From assembly GCA_023460975.1 (NCBI GenBank), contig JAEWOG010000016.1, forward strand, positions 1 through 64,000: a stretch of DNA of 64,000 bases, in the 5' to 3' direction. Below, piece after piece: positions 31,741 to 39,791 of the stretch. The stretch comes from Actinomycetes bacterium (GTDB lineage Bacteria; Actinomycetota; Actinomycetes; Propionibacteriales; Nocardioidaceae). Numbering within the stretch: position 1 is the first letter of the stretch; each line of letters starts with the position of its first letter. The notes under the pieces are model-generated. The model did no database searches, had not been told where the DNA came from, and saw only the letters and a program-made list of their open reading frames with translations. Position numbers and translations under genes: made by a program.

Positions 31741-31913
31741 CCGCCGCCCTCACCCTCGCCGAACGCCTCGCCTCGCCACGCGACACCGGATCCGCGGCCG
31801 CCGTCTCCCGCGAGCTCGACCGCCTCATGATCCGCGTCCGCTCCGGCATCACCGACCACGGCGACCCGCTCGACAGCATCCGCCGTCGACGCGACGCCAA
31901 GCGCGCCCGCGCT
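31741..31913 (+). pseudogene. Truncated second copy of the 31260 gene
   Basis: Bases 31758-31913 repeat 31500-31656 almost exactly, differing by a missing GCC triplet. The copy encodes AERLASPRDTGSAAAVSREL through RRRRDAKRARA, then runs into unrelated sequence. It lacks a start and the zinc knuckle. The rest of the 388-base gap 31683-32070 contains no gene and presumably holds the cargo promoter. Confidence 0.8.
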
Positions 31914-32070
31914 CACCAGTGCTGTTGCGCGCCCGTCTCCCTAGGTAGCGCGATGCCAGGCAGTGCCCGACCTTGGTCCATGTGGGGGCTGGTTCATTCC
32001 TACGTTCTGCCGCGAAGCAGCGCTCGATTCTGAAACAGTGCCCGTTCGAGATCGTTGCCAGGAGGGACGA

Positions 32071-32655
32071 GTGGGAATAGCACCGAGCGCGTGGGCCTGG
32101 CTGACGATGCACCCCGACGGGCATCCTCTCCCGGGTCGGGTTCGTATGGACCTCGACGAGGCCCGCCAACTCCTCGTGGAGTCGACCGCTTTCGCCGGCT
32201 CCGGCGCCCGGTTGCACCTGTGGGAGCGACTGATGAGCTACCTCGCCGAGTTCGTGGCGCTTGAGCTCGAGTACGACGAACGTCTCGTCGAGTTCATCTG
32301 GCTGGGGGGCAGTTTCGTCTCCGCCGAGCCTGATCCGAGAAACGTCGACGTGACAGTCGGGATCAACGTCGAGGCTGAAGCTCGTATCAAGACGCAGGCC
32401 AGAGGTACTTGGCTCGCCAAGGCTTTCTCCCGGCGCAAGATGCTGCCAGAGTTCGGCGTCTCACCCATCCGCCTGCCGTACAAGCCGGCGGCTTCCACCT
32501 TCAAGAACCACGAAGCCGGGGTACAAGAGCAGGCGTACTTCCGTGAGCGCGGTGCTTGGGACGACTGGTGGCAACGGTGTCGCACAGAGGCCTCCCCAGC
32601 ACCTAGTCTGGAAACCGCGGTAGCGGTGCGCGGCTACTTGGAGGTGGTCCTGTGA
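32071..32655 (+). CDS. Nucleotidyltransferase-like cargo protein (DUF6932-like)
   Basis: The 194-residue protein has the minimal nucleotidyltransferase-type signature: WLGGSFVSAEPDPRNVDVTV, with GGS at 79-81 and D93 as a likely catalytic carboxylate, preceded by helical RLMSYLAEFVALELEYDERL. This resembles DUF6932 proteins as I recall them. GTG 32071 follows GGAGGG. It is GTGA-coupled to the next gene at the attR end of the element, the place where cargo usually sits. Minimal nucleotidyltransferases are often toxins or their antitoxins; that role is inference. Confidence 0.65.
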   Translation: MGIAPSAWAWLTMHPDGHPLPGRVRMDLDEARQLLVESTAFAGSGARLHLWERLMSYLAEFVALELEYDERLVEFIWLGGSFVSAEPDPRNVDVTVGINVEAEARIKTQARGTWLAKAFSRRKMLPEFGVSPIRLPYKPAASTFKNHEAGVQEQAYFRERGAWDDWWQRCRTEASPAPSLETAVAVRGYLEVVL

Positions 32656-33557
32656 GCGAGATGTCGAGTCGCGATCACCTGCGCGAACTGGCAGGACTCG
32701 TCAGGGCACGCTGGGCTACAGAGGAGCTCCCCGAGACAATGACTGCGGCCCAGATCACCGAGGCTCAGCGCCGACAGCATCTCGACGCCATGCGCCACTT
32801 CGATCCACAGGCCTCACTCTCGGAAGAGCTGACGGTCAGGCTCTCGACTCCCAAGATGGCCTCGGGCGGCCTCGACTTCGGGGTTGCCGACCTTCTCCTG
32901 AGTCCGCTTGAGGACACGGTCACGTCATTGTCCATGAAGGACGTTCATCTGAGGCTGGTTGGGATCTCCGAGGGGAGCACAGTGCTCCACTGTCGACCCA
33001 TCTCCGAACCAGTCGCCCCGGTCGGAGATGTTCCGGTTGACTCCTCTTGGGCTGACCATGGAATGCGCTCCATGGTGTCCCTTGTGGAAGCCCTTGAGGA
33101 GGGGTCCGACGTTCAACGATGGGCAAAGGGCATGCCTGGAACCTGGCGACTCCTGAAGGCGCTGGATGAGCTCGGGGGCTCTGCGGACTTCACCTGGTCA
33201 TCTTTGGATGGCTCTGTCGTTGCCGCAACGCTCTCGGGCCGCGGTCGGCAATACGCCAACGGTCTGCGAAACCAGCGAAGGCAAGACATCACCAGCATCG
33301 TGGTCACTGGTCGCGTCGTTGCCCTGTTGGAACGCGGCATCGTCAAGATCAAGACCGGGACGGCGCCGAATGCTGCAGCGCCCGACGTGCGCTTCGATTC
33401 TCAGAAGCTCCTCGAGCTAGAACTCACCCTCGGGCAAGAGGTGTCGTTCAACGTCACGAAGACCGTCGAGACGACCATGTTCGGACAAGTCCTAGAGACC
33501 CGGTACGAGTACGAGCCGGATAGTGCGGTGCAGTTGGAGCTCGCGCCAGACGCTTGA
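32652..33557 (+). CDS. Unknown partner protein of the cargo pair
   Basis: A 301-residue soluble protein. The N-terminal 60 residues are helical and charged, the middle is mixed, and the C-terminal third looks beta-rich (TSIVVTGRVVALLERGIVKI ... LELELTLGQEVSFNVTKTVE). No known catalytic motif was found. Base composition is less GC-rich than in the chromosome: 35 of 60 bases in 32881-32940 are G or C. Coupling to the nucleotidyltransferase-like gene suggests a two-component system, possibly defence or toxin-antitoxin. Confidence 0.6.
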   Translation: MSEMSSRDHLRELAGLVRARWATEELPETMTAAQITEAQRRQHLDAMRHFDPQASLSEELTVRLSTPKMASGGLDFGVADLLLSPLEDTVTSLSMKDVHLRLVGISEGSTVLHCRPISEPVAPVGDVPVDSSWADHGMRSMVSLVEALEEGSDVQRWAKGMPGTWRLLKALDELGGSADFTWSSLDGSVVAATLSGRGRQYANGLRNQRRQDITSIVVTGRVVALLERGIVKIKTGTAPNAAAPDVRFDSQKLLELELTLGQEVSFNVTKTVETTMFGQVLETRYEYEPDSAVQLELAPDA

Positions 33558-33566
33558 CGCACGCCC

Positions 33567-33648
33567 CAGTCCGCAGCCAGTCCGCAAGAAGTCGGACGAT
33601 ATCTGTGGCCAACAAACACCCCCGCCACTGTTTGCGCAGGTCAGGCGC
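33567..33648 (+). repeat. Right arm-type repeats
   Basis: Two CAGTCCGC copies at 33567 and 33578 (11-bp period, as on the left side) and CGCAGGTCAGGCGC at 33635. Two CCAACAAAC motifs (33609 and 33660) are also present. They fit arm-binding sites for Int/Xis. Confidence 0.6.
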
Positions 33649-33690
33649 GCGCAGGTAACCCAACAAACCCAACAGTCGACGCGGGGTCAC

Positions 33691-33706
33691 TTCACCAACT
33701 ACCGCT
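33691..33706. repeat. attR core
   Basis: TTCACCAACTACCGCT is identical to attL and is followed by GA, leaving the ancestral yajQ ending (codons F-T-N-Y-R-TGA) as a remnant beyond the element. Confidence 0.92.
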
Positions 33707-33722
33707 GAGCACCTGCCGAGAC

Positions 33723-33763
33723 CCACAGCGGCCGCTGCACTCATCGTGCTGCGGCCGCTGTGG
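33723..33763. terminator. Original yajQ terminator, now beyond attR
   Basis: A perfect 13-bp stem (CCACAGCGGCCGC and its complement) continues with GCAC/GTGC inside. Lying 17 bases past attR, it would have followed yajQ directly before insertion. Confidence 0.8.
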
Positions 33764-33816
33764 CGACTCAGAGGACCACTACCAGCCCCCGGCGTCCCGG
33801 GAGCCGTGAGGCAGGC

Positions 33817-34818
33817 TCACACCCCCAGGGGCTCAGCGACCCGACTCGGCGCGCCGGCCTGAGGCACGCCGATCGCACCGGCCGTCGGCGTGAGCCACAC
33901 GGTCGCCCCCTCCGTCAGCCCCAGCGCCCTCGCCTGCGTACGGGTCACCTGCACTTGCACCTGCTCGCCCTCCACGGTCAGCACGGTCCCCCGGACCTCG
34001 AAGCCCACCCGTACGAGTCGCGCCAGCGTGCCTTCCACGGCCTCCGGGCGTGAGGCGGTGGTGGAGACCTCGATGTCGTGGGGGCGCAGCAGGGTGCCGC
34101 CGAGCGTGGTGACCTCGCCGAGGAACGACATGACGAAGTCGGTGGCGGGGGCGTCGTACAGCTCGTCCGGGCTGCCGACCTGCTCGATGCGGCCCGAGTT
34201 GATGACCACGATCTCGTCGGAGACCTCGAGGGCCTCCTCCTGGTCGTGGGTGACGAACACTGTCGTCACGTGCACCTCGTCGTGCAGCCGCCGCAGCCAG
34301 TCGCGCAACTCCTTGCGCACCTTGGCGTCCAGCGCCCCGAACGGCTCGTCGAGCAGGAGCACACTGGGCTCCACCGCCAGCGCCCGCGCCAACGCCATCC
34401 GCTGGCGTTGCCCACCCGAGAGCTGTGCCGGCAACCGGTCGGCGAACTGGGACAGGTGGACCAGCTCGAGCAGCTCGTCCACGCGTCGCTTGATCTCGGC
34501 CTTGGGCCGCTTGCGGATCTCGAGTCCGAAGGCCACGTTCTTGGCGACGCTCATGTGCTTGAACGCCGCGTAGTGCTGGAACACGAAGCCCACGTTGCGC
34601 TTCTGGGGCGAGAGCCGCGTCGCGTCCGCCCCCTCGATGAGGACGCTCCCGCTGTCGGCGGACTCCAGCCCCGCAATGACGCGCAGCAACGTGGACTTGC
34701 CGCCGCCGCTGGGTCCCAGCAGCGCGGTGAGCTGCCCGGACTTGATGGTGACGTCGACGTTGTCGAGCGCGACGAACTCCCCGAACGTCTTGGTGACGCC
34801 CTTCACCTCGATGCTCAT
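33817..34818 (-). CDS. cysA: Sulfate/thiosulfate ABC transporter ATP-binding protein
   Basis: A 333-residue ABC ATPase with Walker A GPSGGGKST (about 35-43), Q-loop, signature LSGGQRQRMALARAL, Walker B VLLLDEPFGALD and switch His in VFVTHDQEEA. The C-terminal TOBE-type domain follows (TLLRPHDIEVST). It energises import through the two permeases encoded immediately upstream. It overlaps cysW by 4 bases. Confidence 0.93.
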   Translation of the reverse strand: MSIEVKGVTKTFGEFVALDNVDVTIKSGQLTALLGPSGGGKSTLLRVIAGLESADSGSVLIEGADATRLSPQKRNVGFVFQHYAAFKHMSVAKNVAFGLEIRKRPKAEIKRRVDELLELVHLSQFADRLPAQLSGGQRQRMALARALAVEPSVLLLDEPFGALDAKVRKELRDWLRRLHDEVHVTTVFVTHDQEEALEVSDEIVVINSGRIEQVGSPDELYDAPATDFVMSFLGEVTTLGGTLLRPHDIEVSTTASRPEAVEGTLARLVRVGFEVRGTVLTVEGEQVQVQVTRTQARALGLTEGATVWLTPTAGAIGVPQAGAPSRVAEPLGV

Positions 34819-35690
34819 GACTCTTCCTCACTGTGACTGGGACGGATGATGGCGACGAGCACGATGCAGACCACCGAGACCATCGCGAGCAGGAAGGCGA
34901 CGGCGTACGCCTCCTGCTGGGCGAAGTTGAGGTACTTCTCCTCCACGACCAACGTGGCCGTACGCGTCTCGCCGAGGACGTTGCCGGAGACGACCTTGAC
35001 CGCGCCGAACTCGCCCAACGACCGGGCCAGGGACAGCACCACCCCGTAGACGATGGCCCACTTGATGCCGGGCAGGGTGATGCGCCAGAACGTCTGCCAC
35101 CCGGAGGCACCCAGGCTGCGGGCGGCCTGCTCGGAGTCCTCCCCGAGTTCGGTGAAGACGGGCACGACCTCCCGGATCACCAGGGGCAGGGCGACGAACG
35201 CGGTGGCCATCACGATGCCGGGCGTGGAGAAGATGACCTGGATTCCGGCCGACTCCAACGCCGGCCCGAACCAGCCGTCGCGCCCGCCGTAGACCAGGAC
35301 GAGCGCGAGACCCACCACGATCGGCGACACCGACATCGGCAGGTCGATGAGGGCGCTCAGCGCCCGCTTGCCGGGGAACTCGTGGCGCACCAGCAGCAGC
35401 GAGATCCCGACGCCGAACACGGTGTTGATCGCGACCGCGCAGACCGCGGCGAGGGCACTCAGCCTCAGCGCCACCTGGATGTCGGGGTCGCTCAGCACTC
35501 CCAGGAGCGCCTCGGGACCACCCTCGAAGGTGTGGGTCACGACCAGCGTCACGGGCCACGCCACGAGGAAGAACAGGTACGCCACGGCCACCGTGCGCAA
35601 CGACCATCGCAACGCCGTACGCCCCCACGAGCTCCCCCGCTGGGCGGGGGCCGCGCCGTCGGGCCGGGCGGTTGAACTGAGCTCACCCAC
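34815..35690 (-). CDS. cysW: Sulfate ABC transporter permease CysW
   Basis: A 291-residue inner-membrane subunit with about six spans and the EAA loop EDSEQAARSLGASGWQTFWR followed by ITLPGIKWAIVYG. The family segment SLARSLGEFGAVKVVSGN is characteristic of CysW. It pairs with CysT. Its start overlaps the cysT stop by 8 bases, and its stop overlaps cysA. Confidence 0.92.
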   Translation of the reverse strand: MGELSSTARPDGAAPAQRGSSWGRTALRWSLRTVAVAYLFFLVAWPVTLVVTHTFEGGPEALLGVLSDPDIQVALRLSALAAVCAVAINTVFGVGISLLLVRHEFPGKRALSALIDLPMSVSPIVVGLALVLVYGGRDGWFGPALESAGIQVIFSTPGIVMATAFVALPLVIREVVPVFTELGEDSEQAARSLGASGWQTFWRITLPGIKWAIVYGVVLSLARSLGEFGAVKVVSGNVLGETRTATLVVEEKYLNFAQQEAYAVAFLLAMVSVVCIVLVAIIRPSHSEEES

Positions 35691-36525
35691 GGCGGGCCAC
35701 CCTTCGCGAGATGACGTCGAGGACGACGATCACGGCCAGCGAGATCCCCAACAGCACCGTGGCGGTGGCGGCGGCGCCGGCGAGATTGTCGTTCTCGATG
35801 CTGCCCAGGATCCGTACGGAGGTGACCTCGGTGGAGAACGGCAGGTTGCCCGAGAGCAGCACCAAGGAGCCGTACTCGCTGACCCCGCGCGCGAACGACA
35901 GCGCCGCTCCAGCGGTGATGGCGGGCACCAGGCTGGGGAGGATGATGCGTCGGAAGATGGTGAAGCCGCTGGCTCCCAGCGAGGCGGCCGCCTCCTCCAC
36001 GTCCCGGTCCAGCTCGGCCAGCACCGGCTGGACCATGCGCACCACGAACGGCAGCGTCACGAAGAGGAACGCGAGGAAGACGCTTTGCCGCGTGTTGGCG
36101 ATGTCCATCCCCAGCGGGCCGCCCTTGCCGTAGAGCGAGAGCAGCACCAGCCCGGCCACGATCGTGGGCAGCGCGAACGGGATGTCGATGAGGACCTCGA
36201 GCACGGCCTTGCCGGGGAACCTGTCACGGACCAGCACCCACGCGATGAGGGTCCCCATGACGATGTTGACTGCGGTGACAGCGAACGCCTGGGTGAGGGT
36301 GAGGCGGATCGCGGCGGCCGTCTGATCGTTGGTGACGGTGCGCCAGAACCCCTCCCACCCGGCGTCCGAGGCGGTCACGATGACGGCGCACAGCGGGATC
36401 AGGACCAGCAGGCTGAACCAGATCATGGCCACGCCGAGTCCCACCCCGGAGCCGAGCGTGAGCGTGGAGACCGGCCGGCGCAGGCGCGCCGGCCGGCCCG
36501 TCACCGCGGTCGCGGCAGAGCTCAT
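35683..36525 (-). CDS. cysT: Sulfate ABC transporter permease CysT
   Basis: A 280-residue membrane subunit with an EAA loop (RDVEEAAASLGASGFTIFRR, then IILPSLVPAITAG) and SFARGVSEYGSLVLLSGN typical of CysT/CysU. It overlaps the binding-protein gene by 4 bases (ATGA) and cysW by 8, so the four genes form a tight operon. Confidence 0.92.
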   Translation of the reverse strand: MSSAATAVTGRPARLRRPVSTLTLGSGVGLGVAMIWFSLLVLIPLCAVIVTASDAGWEGFWRTVTNDQTAAAIRLTLTQAFAVTAVNIVMGTLIAWVLVRDRFPGKAVLEVLIDIPFALPTIVAGLVLLSLYGKGGPLGMDIANTRQSVFLAFLFVTLPFVVRMVQPVLAELDRDVEEAAASLGASGFTIFRRIILPSLVPAITAGAALSFARGVSEYGSLVLLSGNLPFSTEVTSVRILGSIENDNLAGAAATATVLLGISLAVIVVLDVISRRVARRG

Positions 36526-37562
36526 TCGCCCTTCCCGGACTTGGCGATGGCGAGGGTCACGATGCCGTTCTCCTCATCGAAGTACTTGGCGCTGAGCTCG
36601 TCCCAGCTCCCGAAGTCCCCGGCGACGGTGAGCAGGTGCTCGACTGCGGGGAACGGGTTGCTGGGGTCCTTGGCGCCCTCGACGGTGCCGCCGTAGTCGA
36701 CGTCGTCACGGATCGGGCGGAAGCCGGTGAGGGCGAACTGGCGCTGACCCTCGTCAGACAGGACGAAGTCGAGCCAGTCGGCCGCCTTGGGGGATGCCTC
36801 GGTGAGGATCGCTCCCGGGTTCTCGATCAGGATCGTGGTCTCGGGGATGAGGTACTCGAAGCCCTCGCCGTTCTGCGCGGCCAGGATGGCCTCGTTCTCG
36901 TACGCCATCAGCACGTCCCCGGTGCCGCCGAGGAAGGCGGTCGTGGCGTCACGGCCCGAGCCGGGCAGGGAGACGACGTTGGCGAAGAACTTGTCGATGT
37001 AGTCCTGCGCCTCCTCCTCCGTGCCGCCGTTGGCGGTGACCTGGCCGTACGCCGCGAGTGCGTTCCAGCGTGCGGCGCCCGACGACGCCGGGTTGGGCGT
37101 CACGATCTCGACGCCGGGCTTGATGAGGTCCTCCCAGGTCTGGATGTTCTTCGGGTTGCCCTCGCGGACGCCGAAGACCACCACGGAGTTGGACACCACT
37201 CCCTTGTTCTCACCGTCGTCCCACGTGTCCTCGACGAGTCCGGCGTCGACGAGGCGCGTCACGTCGGAGGCCACGGAGAAGTGGACGTAGTCGGCATCGA
37301 GCCCGGCCTCCACCGCGCGGCTCTGGTCGCCGGAGGCGCCGTAGGAGGTCTTGAACTTCACACCCTTGCCGGCTCCGGTCTCCACGAACTCCGAGCCGAT
37401 CGCCTTGTTCGCGGCCTCGGGGACGGCGAAGCCGACGATGCTGATCGTGTTGGCGTCGGCCTCGGCCGCGTTGCCGTCACCACCGCACGCCGCGAGGGCG
37501 AGCAGGGGCGTGATCGACACGGCCGCGGCGAGGCGGCGGAGGCGCTGGGTGGTGACGGACAT
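36522..37562 (-). CDS. sbp: Sulfate-binding lipoprotein
   Basis: The extracytoplasmic binding protein of the importer (346 residues). A signal peptide ends in the lipobox LAAC (Cys26), so it is membrane-tethered. The mature part has SYGASGDQSRAVEAGLDADY, NPASSGAARWNALAAYG and FLGGTGDVLMAYENEAI, as in Sbp/CysP. ATG 37562 follows GAGGAG; longer in-frame starts to 37670 are not supported. Confidence 0.92.
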   Translation of the reverse strand: MSVTTQRLRRLAAAVSITPLLALAACGGDGNAAEADANTISIVGFAVPEAANKAIGSEFVETGAGKGVKFKTSYGASGDQSRAVEAGLDADYVHFSVASDVTRLVDAGLVEDTWDDGENKGVVSNSVVVFGVREGNPKNIQTWEDLIKPGVEIVTPNPASSGAARWNALAAYGQVTANGGTEEEAQDYIDKFFANVVSLPGSGRDATTAFLGGTGDVLMAYENEAILAAQNGEGFEYLIPETTILIENPGAILTEASPKAADWLDFVLSDEGQRQFALTGFRPIRDDVDYGGTVEGAKDPSNPFPAVEHLLTVAGDFGSWDELSAKYFDEENGIVTLAIAKSGKGE

Positions 37563-37612
37563 GCGTTTCTCCTCGGGAGTGGTGCGTGCGCACAACTGGA
37601 TGAATGTCGAGA

Positions 37613-37632
37613 AGATTACATGACTTACGTAA
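37613..37632 (-). promoter_or_regulatory. sbp-cysTWA promoter with TTACGTAA dyad
   Basis: TAATCT (37613-37618, minus strand) is a good -10 box giving a 5' UTR of about 44 bases. The palindrome TTACGTAA (37625-37632) lies 7 bases upstream of it, in the spacer, and could bind a sulfur regulator. The rest of the 294-base gap to korA holds only the korA upstream region. Confidence 0.45.
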
Positions 37633-37856
37633 CTTAGTAGACCGACACGCCCATTTGAGACAGGGGTCACCTGTCACCCGCAAGACACGTGTCCAGTTGG
37701 CGACAGCGACGATTCCTGTCCGCGCCAGCGGGTTAGGCTGACCAAACACCCAGGCGCGCGCCGCGAGATGGCGCAACGGGCGGGACATACCCGCGGTATG
37801 CTCGCGGCGCCCGAACCCGGGAGATCCCCGAGAAGCAGCAGGAAAGCAGGCGTGAG

Positions 37857-39791
37857 GTGACCACAACTCCACAGGAGCAGCCGGCCAAGCAGGTGCGACA
37901 GCTCGATCGCGTGATCATCCGCTTTGCGGGCGATTCCGGCGACGGGATGCAGCTGACCGGAGACCGCTTCACCCAGGAGAGCGCCGTCTTCGGCAACGAC
38001 CTGGTCACACTGCCGAACTTCCCCGCGGAGATCCGCGCCCCTCAGGGCACGATCCCGGGCGTCTCCTCGTTCCAGGTGCACTTCGCCGACCACGACATCC
38101 TCACCGCGGGCGATGCCCCGGACGTGCTCGTCGCGATGAACCCGGCCGCGCTCAAGGCCAACCTCGCCGACCTCCCCAAGGGCGCGGCGATCATCGTGGA
38201 CACCCACGACTTCACCAAGCGCAACCTCGACAAGGCGGGCTACACCTCCAACCCGCTCGACAGCCTCGGCGACGCGGGCAGCGAGCTCGGCGAGTTCGCC
38301 GTCCACACCGTCGACCTCACCGGCATGACGGTCGAGGCGGTCAAGGAGTTCGGCCTCTCCCGCAAGGACGCGGCCCGCGCCAAGAACATGTTCGCGCTCG
38401 GCCTGCTGTCGTGGATGTACGGGCGGCCCACCGAGCCGACGACCGCGTTCCTGACCAAGAAGTTCGCCAAGAACGCCGACATCCGCGACGCCAACATCAC
38501 CGCCTTCAAGGCTGGCTGGAACTTCGGCGAGACCACCGAGACGTTCGTGGTCCGCTACGAGGTCAAGCCCGCCGTGATGCCGGCCGGCACCTACCGCAAC
38601 ATCACCGGCAACCTCGCCCTCGCGTACGGCTTGGTCGCGGGCGGCGTGCAGTCCGGCCTGCCGGTGTTCCTGGGGACCTACCCGATCACCCCGGCCTCCG
38701 ACATCCTGCACGAGCTGAGCAAGCACAAGTCGTTCGACGTCACCACCTTCCAGGCCGAGGACGAGATCGCCGGCGTCGGCGCCGCCATCGGTGCCTCGTT
38801 CGCCGGCCACCTGGGCGTCACCAGCACCTCTGGCCCCGGCGTGGCGCTCAAGGGCGAGGCCATCGGCCTCGCGGTGATGACCGAGTTGCCGCTGGTGATC
38901 GTCAACGTGCAGCGCGGCGGACCCTCGACCGGCCTGCCGACCAAGACTGAGCAGTCCGACCTGCTGCAGGCCATGTTCGGTCGCAACGGCGAGGCCCCGG
39001 TCCCGGTCGTCGCGCCCCAGTCGCCGGGCGACTGCTTCGCCGCCGCCGTCGAGGCCTGCCGGATCGCGGTGACCTACCGCACCCCGGTCATGCTGCTCTC
39101 GGACGGCTACCTGGCCAACGGCTCCGAGCCGTGGCGCATCCCCTCGCTCGACGAGCTTCCGGCCATCGACCCCGCCTTCGCCCAGCCGCTGGCTGAGGGC
39201 GAGGAGTTCCTGCCGTACGCCCGCGACCCCGAGACGTTGGCTCGCCCGTGGGCCCCGCCCGGCGTCGCCGGACTCGAGCACCGCATCGGCGGGCTGGAGA
39301 AGGCCGAGGGTTCCGGCAACATCTCGTACGACCCGGGCAACCACGACCGGATGGTCCGCCTGCGTCAGGCCAAGGTCGACGCCATCGCGGCGTCCCTGCC
39401 GCCGCTGGAGGTCGATGACCCCTCCGGCGAGGCGAAGGTGCTCGTGATCGGCTGGGGGTCCACGTACGGACCCATCGGCGCCGGAGTGCGCCGTGTCCGC
39501 AAGGCCGGCTACAACGTCGCGCAGGTGCACCTGCGTCACCTCAACCCGTTCCCGTCCGACCTGGGCGAGATCCTCAAGCGCTACGACAAGGTGCTGGTTC
39601 CCGAGATGAACCTCGGCCAGCTGTCCATGCTGCTGCGCGCCAAGTACCTGGTCGACGCGATCGGCTACAACGAGGTCCGCGGCCTGCCCCTCAAGGCGGC
39701 CGTCCTCGCAGACGTGATCGGCGGCCTCGTCTCCGAGGCCGAGGGCATCACGGTCGACCTCGCGACCACCCCGAAGGAGGACAACCAGTGA
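37857..39791 (+). CDS. korA: 2-oxoacid:ferredoxin oxidoreductase, alpha subunit (gamma-alpha fusion)
   Basis: With KorB it oxidatively decarboxylates 2-oxoglutarate to succinyl-CoA using ferredoxin. In 644 residues the N-terminal gamma domain (IIRFAGDSGDGMQLTGDRFT, 20-200) is fused to the alpha domain (GTYPITPASDILHELSKHK, STSGPGVALKGEAIGLAVM). This is the standard actinobacterial KorA. GTG 37857 is the start. It overlaps korB by GTGA. In mycobacteria KorAB serves an alternative TCA cycle. Confidence 0.94.
   Translation: MTTTPQEQPAKQVRQLDRVIIRFAGDSGDGMQLTGDRFTQESAVFGNDLVTLPNFPAEIRAPQGTIPGVSSFQVHFADHDILTAGDAPDVLVAMNPAALKANLADLPKGAAIIVDTHDFTKRNLDKAGYTSNPLDSLGDAGSELGEFAVHTVDLTGMTVEAVKEFGLSRKDAARAKNMFALGLLSWMYGRPTEPTTAFLTKKFAKNADIRDANITAFKAGWNFGETTETFVVRYEVKPAVMPAGTYRNITGNLALAYGLVAGGVQSGLPVFLGTYPITPASDILHELSKHKSFDVTTFQAEDEIAGVGAAIGASFAGHLGVTSTSGPGVALKGEAIGLAVMTELPLVIVNVQRGGPSTGLPTKTEQSDLLQAMFGRNGEAPVPVVAPQSPGDCFAAAVEACRIAVTYRTPVMLLSDGYLANGSEPWRIPSLDELPAIDPAFAQPLAEGEEFLPYARDPETLARPWAPPGVAGLEHRIGGLEKAEGSGNISYDPGNHDRMVRLRQAKVDAIAASLPPLEVDDPSGEAKVLVIGWGSTYGPIGAGVRRVRKAGYNVAQVHLRHLNPFPSDLGEILKRYDKVLVPEMNLGQLSMLLRAKYLVDAIGYNEVRGLPLKAAVLADVIGGLVSEAEGITVDLATTPKEDNQ

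Larger units (their letters stand above)
24534..33706. mobile_element. 9.2-kb site-specifically integrated element in yajQ
   Basis: The limits are identical 16-bp direct repeats at 24534 and 33691, the first being the 3' end of yajQ. Inside are an integrase at attL, an XRE repressor, an excisionase-like gene, a chain of overlapping small genes, a structured hairpin and a cargo pair at attR. No virion, packaging, relaxase or FtsK-type genes are visible, so it is not a complete prophage, a classical ICE or an AICE. A satellite-like or mobilisable cargo island is the best description. The yajQ terminator is stranded beyond attR, as expected after insertion. Confidence 0.9.

Noticed and set aside
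31827..32033. 68-residue ORF starting with MIRVRSGITDHG
   Set aside because: It begins inside the truncated duplicate and continues into unrelated sequence; it has no ribosome-binding site.
24534..33706. Complete prophage or AICE-type conjugative element
   Set aside because: No capsid, portal, terminase, lysis, relaxase, RepSA or FtsK/TraB-type gene could be recognised in the 9.2 kb.
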